Assembly: GCF_020594515.1 (NCBI RefSeq)
Contig: NZ_JAJCTH010000003.1
Location: forward strand, 1 to 64,000
DNA length: 64,000 nucleotides
Direction: 5' to 3'
Source of the DNA: Rhodoferax sp. U2-2l
GTDB taxonomy: Bacteria; Pseudomonadota; Gammaproteobacteria; Burkholderiales; Burkholderiaceae_C
Under the pieces are notes generated by a model. That model saw only the letters and a list, made by a program, of their open reading frames with translations, was not told the origin of the DNA and searched no databases. How positions within the stretch are numbered: the stretch's first letter is position 1; the number at the start of each line of letters is the position of its first letter. A program made the translations under genes and the position numbers. Of the stretch, positions 26,388 through 35,790 are shown in pieces.

Positions 26388-26821
26388 GGCTGTAGCCATT
26401 GTGAAATATGCGAAAGCAGCTATTACTAAAATAGCGATGACTGGTCGCATCACTAGCAACGACGCGAGTGAGACCGTTTCTTCCTCACCAAGTCGAACAC
26501 GACTCCAATCCTTCGAACCGCGTCAGCGCACAGCTGGAAAGTCTTTTTGTTGCTGCATGCAATATGCACGGTTGCCGAATTGAGTTCTTCGATCCATGCA
26601 GTAGCTGAACACGGCTGGGGCCAGTGTCTGACCAAGGCAGAAATTCGAGCCTGGTCCCATTGTGCTGGCCCCCTCGTTCTTGTTGTCCTTTCGACGAGTT
26701 CTTGATGAACCAGTTGCAGTTACAAAAAAAAATACTGATGACCTTATTAAAATCAATCAAACATCCAATTTTTGAAATAGCATCACCACCAGGACTATTA
26801 ATCTATTGTGCAAGGTTATCT
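26388..26821. other. Gene-poor junction between Fic gene and the AT-rich insert
   Basis: This 434-base gap begins with a repeat copy at about 26383-26433 (GGGCTGTAGCCATTGTG ... GAAAGCAGCTATTACTAAAA). Base composition turns AT-rich from about 26710. Minus-strand frames of 60 and 91 codons exist here but match nothing I recognise. It is probably the border of the imported block. Confidence 0.5.
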
Positions 26822-28984
26822 TCACCACTGAACAACACGGTACTTCAATTTGCGACCTTCGAGCCAGCGTTCATTAAGCGTTAGAAATGGTGTCAACGCC
26901 TTGCGAATTTCCATTACCTCGCCTTCATCAAGACGAGAAAGCTCCGAAAGTTTTGAAGTTCCAATTGTTCCTATAGATGTACCAATACGCAATCCACTGT
27001 TTCCGCATAAAAGCCAACGATCATGGATTGTTGACTTTGATTTCACGCCGTCAAAATAAACATGAACAATTTTTAAAGGTGGTGGTTCAACATGAGCAAT
27101 GTCCGCCCACGCTGCACTGTACTCGCAATCTAAATCTCCAGATGAAATCTCGGAAGTGCAAGAAAGGATGACGAACGACAATACATCCTTGTGAAAATAA
27201 AGATCTTTAATGAAATCAAGATTTAAAGGCTTGAAATAAGGATCACACAATAATACTTCTTTGTTATCGCATTGATCGAGCCAAGATTTAATATGGGTCA
27301 AAGCCAATTCACGCGATCCTGATGCAATAAGTAAGTTATCGTGATCTAAATTATCTTTTTCCAGATTGATATTACTAATTCCACAAATGCGCTTACCAAG
27401 CTTAATTGTTAGTAATGCCGCCAAACGCGTTACCTCAAAAACTGGTGGTAAAACAGCTTTAGATTGATTGGCGCTATGCTGATACTTGATTTGAATATTT
27501 CTTAGATACCACCAATAAAAACCCAATGATTGCTGAATGCTGGTATTTAAAACTCGACCCATAAGTTGACCAATTTCTTCTTGTCTTTGAGCCTGTTGTT
27601 TGTTCGCATTCAAACCACCAAGCATTTGCCAACCAACAGCACCAATATCACGTGCGTTCATGCCCGGATCATCATAGCGTTTCTCAAGCATGGCACCTTT
27701 TACTCTATTCGTTTTAAGTCGATCCTTAGCCAACCGAAGTGCACGTGATCTGGCTGGGTCATCGTCAATTTGCTTAATTAGATCTTCTGCGAAATCTTTA
27801 TCGATTTGGTACGCTTGATCAATAATGTCCCGTTGTGATTCAGTTGCTGCCTCACTATCTCTGAGTAAAAGAGAATCCTTCATTGCCTTAATCAACAGTC
27901 GCTTAGCGATCGCATTTTCAGTTTCAGCCGTAAAGGAATCACTGGACATTGAAATAGACCGTCTTACTCGGTCAACCTTCGATGGAATTGAAGCTAGTCG
28001 GCGCTCTGCTTCCTTCATTAAAGCCAACTTTTCAGCGGACAATCTCGAAGGGAAGCACGGTGCTATGGAGCTTAGAACATATACGCTATCTGAAGTATTT
28101 GGGACTGCTTCTGCTTCGACTATCAGCTGTTTCCACGCATTCGAATTTGACTCATCTTTAAGCTTGAAACATAGGGCTTTAGCAATAATCTTCCAACCAT
28201 TGTGTTTAATATTCTTTAGATCTGGAAGATCTCGAGCTATTTTTTCTAAAACCCGCCCGGCCAATCCAACTCGCTGACTTGCATTTATTTCGTTAACGCT
28301 AGATCTAGCAAGACACGAATGTACGAAATATTGTATCGATGCAACCATTGCGCTATCTGTCGATATATCTAAAATCAAATCTACAGTAGTAGTAGCTGCC
28401 TGCCACGTTAATTTTGCATTGCGCAACAGGTTATCATCATGAGGCTCATGCGTTGTATGTCCGGTGACATAGAAAAGTACTGCCTCTTGGCGGCAATCAT
28501 CCTGTCTGTCATTTTCAATAGGGTTTAAGAGATTATTTGCGAATGACTGGTTATGCAGATGTAGCGCGACGAATGAACATTCTATTACACGATGGTAAAT
28601 GTAAGAACCTTCGGACTCTGAGGCTCTGATTAAAGGCAAGAGACATTGCTCACATATCTTGTCAAGGATATCTTTTCGACAATATGTATATGCACGCATA
28701 GCAAGATCAGAGTAAAGTATTGATCTTCTTATTGCTGAAGCTGACTCATTAATAATCGAAATTACAGACATAAGGGACTCGTCTGAGTCATTCTTGTAAT
28801 TCAAAGTGCCAGCGAAGGAAACTATGGTAAGTCTTGCGAGTTCGGCAATTAGTTCTTCATATTCCAGTGAAGGTATGGGTTGAATTTTTATCTGTTTCTG
28901 AAAGTTAGAAAGCCTCTTGCTAGCGATCGATTTATCTACGCTAGCTATCGCCTCCACAAACTTGAAACATACTTCGGGCACCAA
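26822..28984 (-). CDS. PLD-like C-terminal part of a large STAND-type protein (separate frame)
   Basis: The frame yields 720 residues: mostly helical repeats, then a C-terminal fold of about 200 residues with a PLD-like motif (IHDRWLLCGNSGLRIGTSIG). This resembles the H-x-D / G-[ST] half-motif of phospholipase D-like domains but lacks the usual lysine. The first start codon is TTG at 28984, without a good ribosome site. The frame is open 50 codons further back, overlapping the end of the preceding gene and reading DPLGRALALTQIVLVEKHYS. It is thus probably the 3' part of that gene, split by one base. Strongly AT-rich compared with the surroundings. Confidence 0.6.
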   Translation of the reverse strand: MVPEVCFKFVEAIASVDKSIASKRLSNFQKQIKIQPIPSLEYEELIAELARLTIVSFAGTLNYKNDSDESLMSVISIINESASAIRRSILYSDLAMRAYTYCRKDILDKICEQCLLPLIRASESEGSYIYHRVIECSFVALHLHNQSFANNLLNPIENDRQDDCRQEAVLFYVTGHTTHEPHDDNLLRNAKLTWQAATTTVDLILDISTDSAMVASIQYFVHSCLARSSVNEINASQRVGLAGRVLEKIARDLPDLKNIKHNGWKIIAKALCFKLKDESNSNAWKQLIVEAEAVPNTSDSVYVLSSIAPCFPSRLSAEKLALMKEAERRLASIPSKVDRVRRSISMSSDSFTAETENAIAKRLLIKAMKDSLLLRDSEAATESQRDIIDQAYQIDKDFAEDLIKQIDDDPARSRALRLAKDRLKTNRVKGAMLEKRYDDPGMNARDIGAVGWQMLGGLNANKQQAQRQEEIGQLMGRVLNTSIQQSLGFYWWYLRNIQIKYQHSANQSKAVLPPVFEVTRLAALLTIKLGKRICGISNINLEKDNLDHDNLLIASGSRELALTHIKSWLDQCDNKEVLLCDPYFKPLNLDFIKDLYFHKDVLSFVILSCTSEISSGDLDCEYSAAWADIAHVEPPPLKIVHVYFDGVKSKSTIHDRWLLCGNSGLRIGTSIGTIGTSKLSELSRLDEGEVMEIRKALTPFLTLNERWLEGRKLKYRVVQW

Positions 28985-29103
28985 CCAGCGTTGGTCAATT
29001 CGCGTAACTGCCTCATCAAATTCAGATATCGTTTTGTCTAAGTTGGAAACTAGAGAATAGTGTTTTTCGACTAAAACAATCTGAGTAAGTGCTAGAGCGC
29101 GAC

Positions 29104-31719
29104 CTAAGGGATCTTCAACGCCTTCCCAAAAGCAATTAGACCAGTTGGTGAAATATCAAATAAAGGCTTGCGCTTTGCCACAAGGCTCAAGCAATTGAAG
29201 GTGGCTGTCCAGCGAATATTTTTAGAAACTATTGAGTTTAATGCTCGCAAAAGAAGTGCCATCTCAATAGGTACTACAGATCTTCTCGTTAGAAGCTTTT
29301 CTGCGAAAAGCCTGTATCCTTTATCTCTACGGGGTTGAATGTTCAGCTTTGCAACTAAATCGATGGCTTGCTTTGGACTATATTCAGTCAATGCTGTAAC
29401 GGCACCACTAAATACATCTAAATGCTCTGCAGTTGTGCTCAAACATTTTTCTGTAGTTTCTTGAATACTATCATTCAATAAATTTCGAAAACATGTTACT
29501 ACGCTTTCAGGTGCGTTGCTAAACTGCTCCAGCGTTGACCGCATCCAGGAAAAACATTCAAGCCTTACACCATCATCATCAAGATAACCAATACGAAGAA
29601 AAATATCGCTTAGTGCCTCGTCAACATCTGATATACAAAACGCTGTTTTAGCACGGGCAATTTCTAGCTCTAGTCGATATTTGTCAATGGTTGGTGTGGC
29701 GTCAAGTAAGGCCGATTGTTGAACTTCGACACGCCCCAGTATTAGTTTAGCTCTTTCAATATCAACAGCATCTGCTAACGGAGAGCAAATATCTATGAGA
29801 TCTGCCGCAGTTGGTAGGTAAGCTGTGTCCCTTGCAACTTCATCTAATGCATAGTCTGCTATATCTAAAGCTTCTGGATCAGTTGTATGTGATCTTATCC
29901 ATAGCCTTAGAAAAAACGACCTCTGACGACCATCAAGGCCAGCCGTGGAACCCTTAATTTCATCTGCGGACTTTTCCCCAAAAACAGCCTCAGTTGCACG
30001 AAGAAACCCCTGTAAATCTGAATCTGCAATTCTTGTCCGATATTTTTCCAAAGAAACTTGCTGACCGGTCGATTGCTGTTTTTGGCTATTCAAAACCAGA
30101 TGCGTGAATGCTGCATCCTGATAATCCTTGGCACCACCAGATGCCTGTTCAACAATTGCAATGCTTTGATCTGGCAATGGCCCAACCAATTTTTCTGCAA
30201 TCGCCAGCGCCCTTTCTCGATCAGCAGATAGGTCAACATCTCTTATCAATGAGGAGATGCCATCTGCAATTGTTTGATCTACCTGAATTCCTCTGGCAAA
30301 CAATGCCTTCGCATACTGAGCCAGCAGTAATAGTCGCTCTTCCTTTGTCGGACTGCCCAGTGCGAGATTTAAGGCTTCATCTAGTCTGTCAGTCGCAGCT
30401 AGTGCTGCCAACCTTGACTCATTGTCGTCGCTCAGTTCCAAACTGCGGACCACCGAAGTTTGCAATGCGAAGCGATAGGCCTCGACTTCCATATGGCAGC
30501 TGATTGCCGCATTAAAACCTAATTCTGTGCGACGCCGTAGAGCAGCAAGTGACTGGGTTTCGCCAAGAAATGAGTCAAGATTTTCTGGTGTAAGTACGGC
30601 AACAATATCAGAATCTCTCCCCAACTCTTCGTAATAACTTGGAAGCAGTTGGACAGATTCTGGCGATGCAACGTTATTCAATAAAGATTCAACGAACTTA
30701 CCAATAACATAATCTCTATTAAATAGTAGCTTTTCCATCAGAAAAGCCCGATGCGTATTGCTCGCTGGCGACACCACTTCAGTATCATTAATTCGAACAA
30801 ACCCAGATTTCTCCAAGAGCTTTTTCAGAATTAAAATATTTACTTTAGCATAATCAGCAAGTTCGGGGATGGATAAATGTCTTTTTGAGTAAATAAAGAA
30901 GGAGAATACTAACTCTAATTCATTTTCTGTAATTATTGATTTCGACTTTAGAGTTGCCCACTCTAACTCATAAAAATCACTTAGTGATGATTTAATTTTT
31001 GAAATATCCAGAGTGCCATTTTGACTTAAACGAACAACAGAAGCAAGTTTAGCTGGAACACAGGCAGTCGATAAAATTATCTCTTTTACTTCATCACCGT
31101 TTATGCCGTTAGCTAAAAGAAAACTTGTTGCTTCGTTGTCGCTAAGTGCAGGCACAGCTACTCTTCGGGCATTGGAGAAATTAATAAAATCGGGAAATTT
31201 TGAATCCTCGGACCAAGTTATGATATGGGCAATACCTGCTACGCCTAATGACAAAACATCCTTTACTACATCCTGAAGATATCTTTTATCCTCGATAGGT
31301 ATTTGATATAGGCCGTCTATTATTATGTACAGCTGCGTTCTTGCGCTACGTGCCCGCCGTTGCAACTTCATGAGTAGGGTATGCCACTCACCGACGGAAT
31401 TTTCACCAGCTACGTTTTCACTCGAAATACCTAGTTGTAAATTCGCTTGGCGAATAGCTTGACTAAGAAGTATTGGGATGGAGTATCCAGCTCTACTTCC
31501 TGCCTCAATAGTGAGAAGAACAGCCGGACTATCAAGAGATTCAAAAATCTCGGCACACAGACTACTTGCACCAATCCCTGGCCGAGCTTCTATAAAAAGT
31601 ACGTTACTCTCCGATCCGAGTTTTAATAATCTAGTGAATTCTTTGCAAGTGTGCGGCCTATATTGATAACCTGCTGGAAATCCTCGGAAATCAGTTACTT
31701 CAATTGCGTTTGTTTTCAT
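29104..31719 (-). CDS. STAND-like ATPase with helical repeats (N-terminal part of split gene)
   Basis: The 871-residue protein opens with an AAA/STAND-type NTPase. The P-loop reads FIEARPGIGASSL, in which the Walker A lysine is replaced by alanine, and Walker B is YIIIDGLYQI. A winged-helix-like part (HLSIPELADYAKVNILILKKL) and many TPR/HEAT-like helices follow. It has a clear AGGGAG ribosome site before the ATG. It ends GLIAFGKALKIP, while the -1 frame continues GRALALTQ, so a one-base loss near 29108-29115 probably split a gene of about 1,640 residues. Low GC marks it as imported. STAND proteins often sense phage proteins; that role here is inference. Confidence 0.7.
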   Translation of the reverse strand: MKTNAIEVTDFRGFPAGYQYRPHTCKEFTRLLKLGSESNVLFIEARPGIGASSLCAEIFESLDSPAVLLTIEAGSRAGYSIPILLSQAIRQANLQLGISSENVAGENSVGEWHTLLMKLQRRARSARTQLYIIIDGLYQIPIEDKRYLQDVVKDVLSLGVAGIAHIITWSEDSKFPDFINFSNARRVAVPALSDNEATSFLLANGINGDEVKEIILSTACVPAKLASVVRLSQNGTLDISKIKSSLSDFYELEWATLKSKSIITENELELVFSFFIYSKRHLSIPELADYAKVNILILKKLLEKSGFVRINDTEVVSPASNTHRAFLMEKLLFNRDYVIGKFVESLLNNVASPESVQLLPSYYEELGRDSDIVAVLTPENLDSFLGETQSLAALRRRTELGFNAAISCHMEVEAYRFALQTSVVRSLELSDDNESRLAALAATDRLDEALNLALGSPTKEERLLLLAQYAKALFARGIQVDQTIADGISSLIRDVDLSADRERALAIAEKLVGPLPDQSIAIVEQASGGAKDYQDAAFTHLVLNSQKQQSTGQQVSLEKYRTRIADSDLQGFLRATEAVFGEKSADEIKGSTAGLDGRQRSFFLRLWIRSHTTDPEALDIADYALDEVARDTAYLPTAADLIDICSPLADAVDIERAKLILGRVEVQQSALLDATPTIDKYRLELEIARAKTAFCISDVDEALSDIFLRIGYLDDDGVRLECFSWMRSTLEQFSNAPESVVTCFRNLLNDSIQETTEKCLSTTAEHLDVFSGAVTALTEYSPKQAIDLVAKLNIQPRRDKGYRLFAEKLLTRRSVVPIEMALLLRALNSIVSKNIRWTATFNCLSLVAKRKPLFDISPTGLIAFGKALKIP

Positions 31720-31773
31720 ATTTTTACTCCCTAAAATATATTAGTTTTTAAACTGCGGTTCCCTGTTGGTCCT

Positions 31774-33600
31774 TTAAAAGTTCTTCCCAAGGCCCCCATC
31801 TCCCCCCACCCCCAAAACCAACCTCTGCGTCGCCCGCGTCGCCGCCACATAAAACAGCCGCGCCTCGTCTTTCTCGGGCTCACCGGGTGCGGGCATGTGG
31901 CCCACGCCGGGCAGGGCCACCACCGGGAACTCCAGGCCTTTGCTGGCGTGCATGGTCATGACGTGGATGTGGTCGGCAGCGGGCTGGAAGTCGCCGGTGC
32001 GTTTGCGCACGCTGTGTGGCACGCCGCGCTGATGGAGTGCTGTGGCGCACAGGTCCATGGTCTGCCAGTCGCGGCACAGGATGGCCATGTCGCCCCAGGC
32101 GTGGCCTTCGTTGTGGGCGGCGCGCAGGCTGTCGGCTATGGCGTAGGCCTCGTCGCGCAGGCTGGGCAGCCGGATGATCAGCGGGGCCTCGCCGCTGCGC
32201 CCGCAGCTGATGGGTTTCACCAGCGGCACACCGTCTCCATTTTCAGCGTCGTCGTCTTTGTCGTTGGCGGTCAGTAGGTCTGCCGCCACCAGGCTGGCGG
32301 TTTGCAGAATCTGCTGGGTGTTGCGGTAGTTGATTTTGAGGATGGTGGTGCGGCCCTGGGCCTGGATGCCCAGGCTTTTGAAGCTGAACTGTTTGGCACG
32401 CGCCCGCTCGTAAATGCTTTGGGCGTCGTCGTACAGCACCAGCAGGCTGTTGGTGGCGGGGTCCACCATTTGGGTGACCAGTTTGAGCCATTCGGGCGCA
32501 AAGTCGTGGCCTTCGTCGATCAGCACCGCCTGGTATTGGCCGCTGGGGATTTGCTTTCGGTCCACCGCGTGGATGACGCGTTGGACCATCTCCAGCATCT
32601 TGGTGTCCACTGGCAGGTTGTTGGCGGGCAGGGTTTGACCAAATGCCACCAGTTGTTCACGACACCATTTGTGAAAGTGCCGCACATGCACGCGCTCACT
32701 CAGGCCTTTGGCCACCATCGTGCTGTGCAACTTCACGCCCAGCGGTTCGTTAAAACACAGGATGAGGATGGGTTTGCTGCTGGCAGTGCAGGCCTTGGCC
32801 AAATACTCGGCGCGGTAGCCCAGGATCATGGTTTTGCCCGAACCGGCCACGCCGTGGATCACGCGGTGGCCGTCGCCCAGGCTGCGGGCCAGTTGCTCCT
32901 GCTGCAGGTCCATCACCCGCATGATGCTGGGCAGCTCAGCGTCGGGGTCGCTGTCGTCAAACAAGGCGCCCTGGATTTGCACCCGCACTTGCGGGAACAT
33001 ATTCCAGCGCACGCGGTCCAGCTGCGGCAGGCTCAAGGCGCCGCCAAAAGCGTGGGGAAACATCTGCCACAGCCGCTGCTGAAAAGCCTCTGGGTCGGCA
33101 GACTCTTCCATCTCGTCTCTGCAGATCACGTAGTGCGGCTCAATGGCCTCGCCCAGCCCGGAGCTCTCAAACTGTTTGCGCGTGATGCGGGTGAACACCA
33201 CACCGTGGCCCCACGGAAAAGCCAGCTTGCCCTGGTGGGCGCCGCTGGTCTGCACCAGCTGCGGGTCGCGCTCCAGCGCGTTGACCACCTGGATGGCGCA
33301 GTGGCGGGCTTGCGCCAGCGGGTTGATGAGCACCTTGGGGCGGTCGTTCTCCAGCAGGGTCCACTGCTGGCGGGTGGCGTGCTGAATGGTGTCAAGCTTC
33401 CAGTCCTTGGTTTCCAGAATCAGCAGGCCGCGGCGCGGGTGCAGCAGCACAAAGTCGGGGTGGGTTTGTTTGGGGCCAATGGGGACGTTGTGCCAGAGCA
33501 GGTAGTCGTCGTCGAGCTTTTGCTCCAGCCGCCCGGCCAGGCGGCGCTCGCCCGTGCTGTCAAAGCTGCAGGCGCCCAGCGCCGGTATCAGTGTCGCCAT
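31774..33600 (-). CDS. NERD nuclease-domain plus UvrD-like helicase
   Basis: The 608-residue protein has an N-terminal NERD domain (PDFVLLHPRRGLLILETKDW, with the D ... ExK nuclease pattern) and a superfamily 1 helicase. Walker A is HGVAGSGKTMILGY, Walker B LIDEGHDF, motif III LYDDAQSIYERA, motif V/VI MTMHASKGLEFPVV and FYVAATRAT. Such proteins occur as repair or anti-phage nuclease-helicases. It keeps host-like high GC and lies 54 bases before the AT-rich STAND gene, same strand. The start at 33600 gives the family start; upstream codons overlap the divergent RoxA-like promoter. Confidence 0.85.
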   Translation of the reverse strand: MATLIPALGACSFDSTGERRLAGRLEQKLDDDYLLWHNVPIGPKQTHPDFVLLHPRRGLLILETKDWKLDTIQHATRQQWTLLENDRPKVLINPLAQARHCAIQVVNALERDPQLVQTSGAHQGKLAFPWGHGVVFTRITRKQFESSGLGEAIEPHYVICRDEMEESADPEAFQQRLWQMFPHAFGGALSLPQLDRVRWNMFPQVRVQIQGALFDDSDPDAELPSIMRVMDLQQEQLARSLGDGHRVIHGVAGSGKTMILGYRAEYLAKACTASSKPILILCFNEPLGVKLHSTMVAKGLSERVHVRHFHKWCREQLVAFGQTLPANNLPVDTKMLEMVQRVIHAVDRKQIPSGQYQAVLIDEGHDFAPEWLKLVTQMVDPATNSLLVLYDDAQSIYERARAKQFSFKSLGIQAQGRTTILKINYRNTQQILQTASLVAADLLTANDKDDDAENGDGVPLVKPISCGRSGEAPLIIRLPSLRDEAYAIADSLRAAHNEGHAWGDMAILCRDWQTMDLCATALHQRGVPHSVRKRTGDFQPAADHIHVMTMHASKGLEFPVVALPGVGHMPAPGEPEKDEARLFYVAATRATQRLVLGVGGDGGLGKNF

Positions 33601-33722
33601 CTTGTGTATTCCGTCCCTGAAATGATGTCGCCCCATTTTGGGGGGCGCTAGTTGCATGCCCTTTGATTTGGCGCAACCCGGCACCACGCGGCGCGGGGCT
33701 GGCAGCCCCGATACTCCCGCGC

Positions 33723-34868
33723 ATGCTCAAACTCCACCTCTCTGACTTCTCCCTCGAACACTTCATGGCCCACTACTGGCAGCAAAAGCCGGTGGTCATC
33801 CGCCAGGGCTTCAAAGCCTGGGCCGACCTGATTTCCCCCAACGAACTGGCTGGCTTGGCCTGCGAGGACGAGGTCGAGTCGCGCATGGTCTACAAACAAG
33901 GCGAGCAATGGCAGGCCGAGTTTGGCCCGTTTGAGTCGTTCGAACGTTTTGGCGACAGCGGCTGGACGCTGGTGGTGCAGGCGGTGAACCACTGGTCGCC
34001 CGAGGTGGCCGAGCTGGTCAAACCCTTTGCCTTTATCCCCAAATGGCGGCTCGACGATGTGATGATCAGCTACGCGGTGCCCGGCGGTGGTGTGGGGCCA
34101 CACATTGACCTGTACGACGTGTTCATCTGCCAGGGCAGCGGCCGCAGGCGCTGGCGCGTGGGTGACGTGGGCAACCACCGGCAGTTTGCCGCGCATGCCG
34201 CGCTTTTACACACCGACCCGTTTGAGGCCATCATCGACACCGAACTGCTGCCCGGTGACATCCTCTACATCCCGCCGGGTTTTCCGCATGACGGCGTCAC
34301 GCTGGAAGAGTCGATGAGTTTCTCGGTCGGCTTTCGCGCCAAGTCGGCCTGCGACATGCTCAGCGGCCTGGCCGACTACGCCATCGACAAAGACCAGGCC
34401 CAGCACCTGTTGACCGACCCGCACCGCCCGATTGCGCAACACCAGGGCCAGATCGACAAAGCTGACTTTGCCCGCATCAAGGCCCACCTGCAAAGTGTGC
34501 TGGACAACGATGCGCTGCTGGCCGACTTTGCGGGCAGCTACTTCTCCAAAACCAAATGCGCGCTGGACCTGCAGGCGCTGGACGAACCTCTGGACGCGGC
34601 CGAGCTGATCAATATGTTGCAAGAGCAGCCGCTGGTGCGCACCGGTGGCCTGCGCTGTTTTTATGTGGACGAAACCGTGGCGCAGGGTGTGTGTTACGTG
34701 GACGGTGAACGCTTTGACTTTGGCCCCGCCTGCAAGGACGCGGTGCTGGCGCTGTGTGACCAGGACGAGCCCGTTTATGCCGTGCTACAAAGTGGTTTTG
34801 CCAACCCGGAATTTGTGCGCCAGCTGACCGAGTGGGTCAACGCCGGGTTCTGGTACTTTCAGGAATAA
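33723..34868 (+). CDS. roxA: Ribosomal protein L16 arginine hydroxylase-like JmjC cupin (RoxA/YcfD)
   Basis: The 381-residue protein is an Fe(II)/2-oxoglutarate oxygenase of the YcfD/RoxA type that hydroxylates an arginine of ribosomal protein L16. The metal triad is visible as H-x-D in GPHIDLYDVF and His in PPGFPHDGVT. A C-terminal dimer/winged-helix part follows. Upstream start codons give a non-conserved leader, so the ATG for MLKLHLSDFSLEHF was taken. YchJ follows eight bases on. Confidence 0.88.
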   Translation: MLKLHLSDFSLEHFMAHYWQQKPVVIRQGFKAWADLISPNELAGLACEDEVESRMVYKQGEQWQAEFGPFESFERFGDSGWTLVVQAVNHWSPEVAELVKPFAFIPKWRLDDVMISYAVPGGGVGPHIDLYDVFICQGSGRRRWRVGDVGNHRQFAAHAALLHTDPFEAIIDTELLPGDILYIPPGFPHDGVTLEESMSFSVGFRAKSACDMLSGLADYAIDKDQAQHLLTDPHRPIAQHQGQIDKADFARIKAHLQSVLDNDALLADFAGSYFSKTKCALDLQALDEPLDAAELINMLQEQPLVRTGGLRCFYVDETVAQGVCYVDGERFDFGPACKDAVLALCDQDEPVYAVLQSGFANPEFVRQLTEWVNAGFWYFQE

Positions 34869-34875
34869 GCCGAGC

Positions 34876-35283
34876 ATGAAAAAGTCTTCGCACGCTGCCA
34901 GCGCCGCCTGCCCCTGTGGCAGCGGCCAAACCTACGCCGCCTGCTGTGGCCAATGGCACGCCGGTTGGCGTGCGGGCTTGCACGCCCCCACGCCCGAGGC
35001 ATTGATGCGCTCGCGCTACAGCGCCTACGGCCTGGGCCTGATCGACTACCTGCTGGCCACCTGGCACCCCAGCACCGCACCGGGTGAGCTGGAGCTGCCG
35101 CCGGTGAAATGGCTGGAGCTGGATATTCGCCATGCGGAAATGACGGGCGACGCCGGTGTGGTCGAGTTTGTCGCCCGCCTGCGCGAGCAAGGGCGCGGCG
35201 CGCGCCTGCATGAGATCAGCCGCTTTGTGCGCGAAGACGGCCGCTGGCTCTACATCGACGGCACGCATCCGGGCAAAGACTGA
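34876..35283 (+). CDS. YchJ-family protein (UPF0225, SEC-C motif)
   Basis: The 135-residue protein carries the N-terminal SEC-C zinc motif CPCGSGQTYAACCG, and the YchJ core RSRYSAYGLGLIDYLLATWH. The family is of unknown function and probably metal-binding. It lies eight bases after roxA in the same operon. Confidence 0.85.
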   Translation: MKKSSHAASAACPCGSGQTYAACCGQWHAGWRAGLHAPTPEALMRSRYSAYGLGLIDYLLATWHPSTAPGELELPPVKWLELDIRHAEMTGDAGVVEFVARLREQGRGARLHEISRFVREDGRWLYIDGTHPGKD

Positions 35284-35309
35284 CCTGCCGCGCGGTCAAA
35301 GCCGCAAAC

Positions 35310-35346
35310 TGTGACTATTAAAACAATTCGTGTTTTAATAGTCACA
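35310..35346. promoter_or_regulatory. Perfect 16-base dyad, operator of the Xre/RES pair
   Basis: TGTGACTATTAAAACA and TGTTTTAATAGTCACA are exact complements with a five-base centre (ATTCG). The dyad is 48 bases before the antitoxin start. Toxin-antitoxin pairs usually repress themselves at such a site. A terminator role is less likely, since no T run follows. Confidence 0.75.
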
Positions 35347-35394
35347 AACGAATGGCAACCTTGCCGCCATTTGATCGCCCCACAGGAGCCCCAC

Positions 35395-35790
35395 ATGACC
35401 GCTGTGCTTGAGCCACAACCCGCCGTCTCGCAAGACCGGGGCGCGCTGGCCAAAATGGTGATGTCCCTGCTGGACCACTGGGCGCTGCCCACCGAGGATC
35501 AGGCCGCGCTGTTGGGCATAGCCGCCAGCAACCGTGCCGCGCTCACGCGTTACCGCAAGGGCGAACCCATCGGCACCAGCCGTGACCAGTTTGAACGCGT
35601 TGGCCACCTGCTGGGTATCCACAAAAATCTGCGCCTGCTTTTTCCGCAAAACCGCGATCTGGCTTACCGCTGGATGTCCACCCGCAACAAGGCGTTTGAC
35701 AACCTGACGCCGGTGGAGGTGGTGAAAGCCTGGGGGTTTGCCGGCCTGCTGATGGTGCGCGCCTACCTGGACCGTGCGCGCGGCGTGTGA
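35395..35790 (+). CDS. Xre/MbcA/ParS-family antitoxin
   Basis: The 131-residue protein has a helix-turn-helix-like front part ([20 protein letters not shown]) and the C-terminal DUF2384 toxin-binding part ([20 protein letters not shown]). Upstream start codons fall inside the dyad, so ATG 35395 with AGGAG nearby was chosen. It overlaps the RES toxin start (TGATG), the usual arrangement. Confidence 0.88.
   Translation: MTAVLEPQPAVSQDRGALAKMVMSLLDHWALPTEDQAALLGIAASNRAALTRYRKGEPIGTSRDQFERVGHLLGIHKNLRLLFPQNRDLAYRWMSTRNKAFDNLTPVEVVKAWGFAGLLMVRAYLDRARGV

Noticed and set aside
26453..26760. Small minus-strand frames in the junction after the second Fic gene
   Set aside because: No ribosome site, no family resemblance, and they cross a change in base composition.
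32302..33651. Long plus-strand frame opposite the NERD helicase
   Set aside because: Mirrors helicase codons on the other strand; His/Val-rich without any known motif.
35310..35346. Terminator after ychJ
   Set aside because: No T run follows the perfect dyad, and its place before an antitoxin gene fits an operator better.
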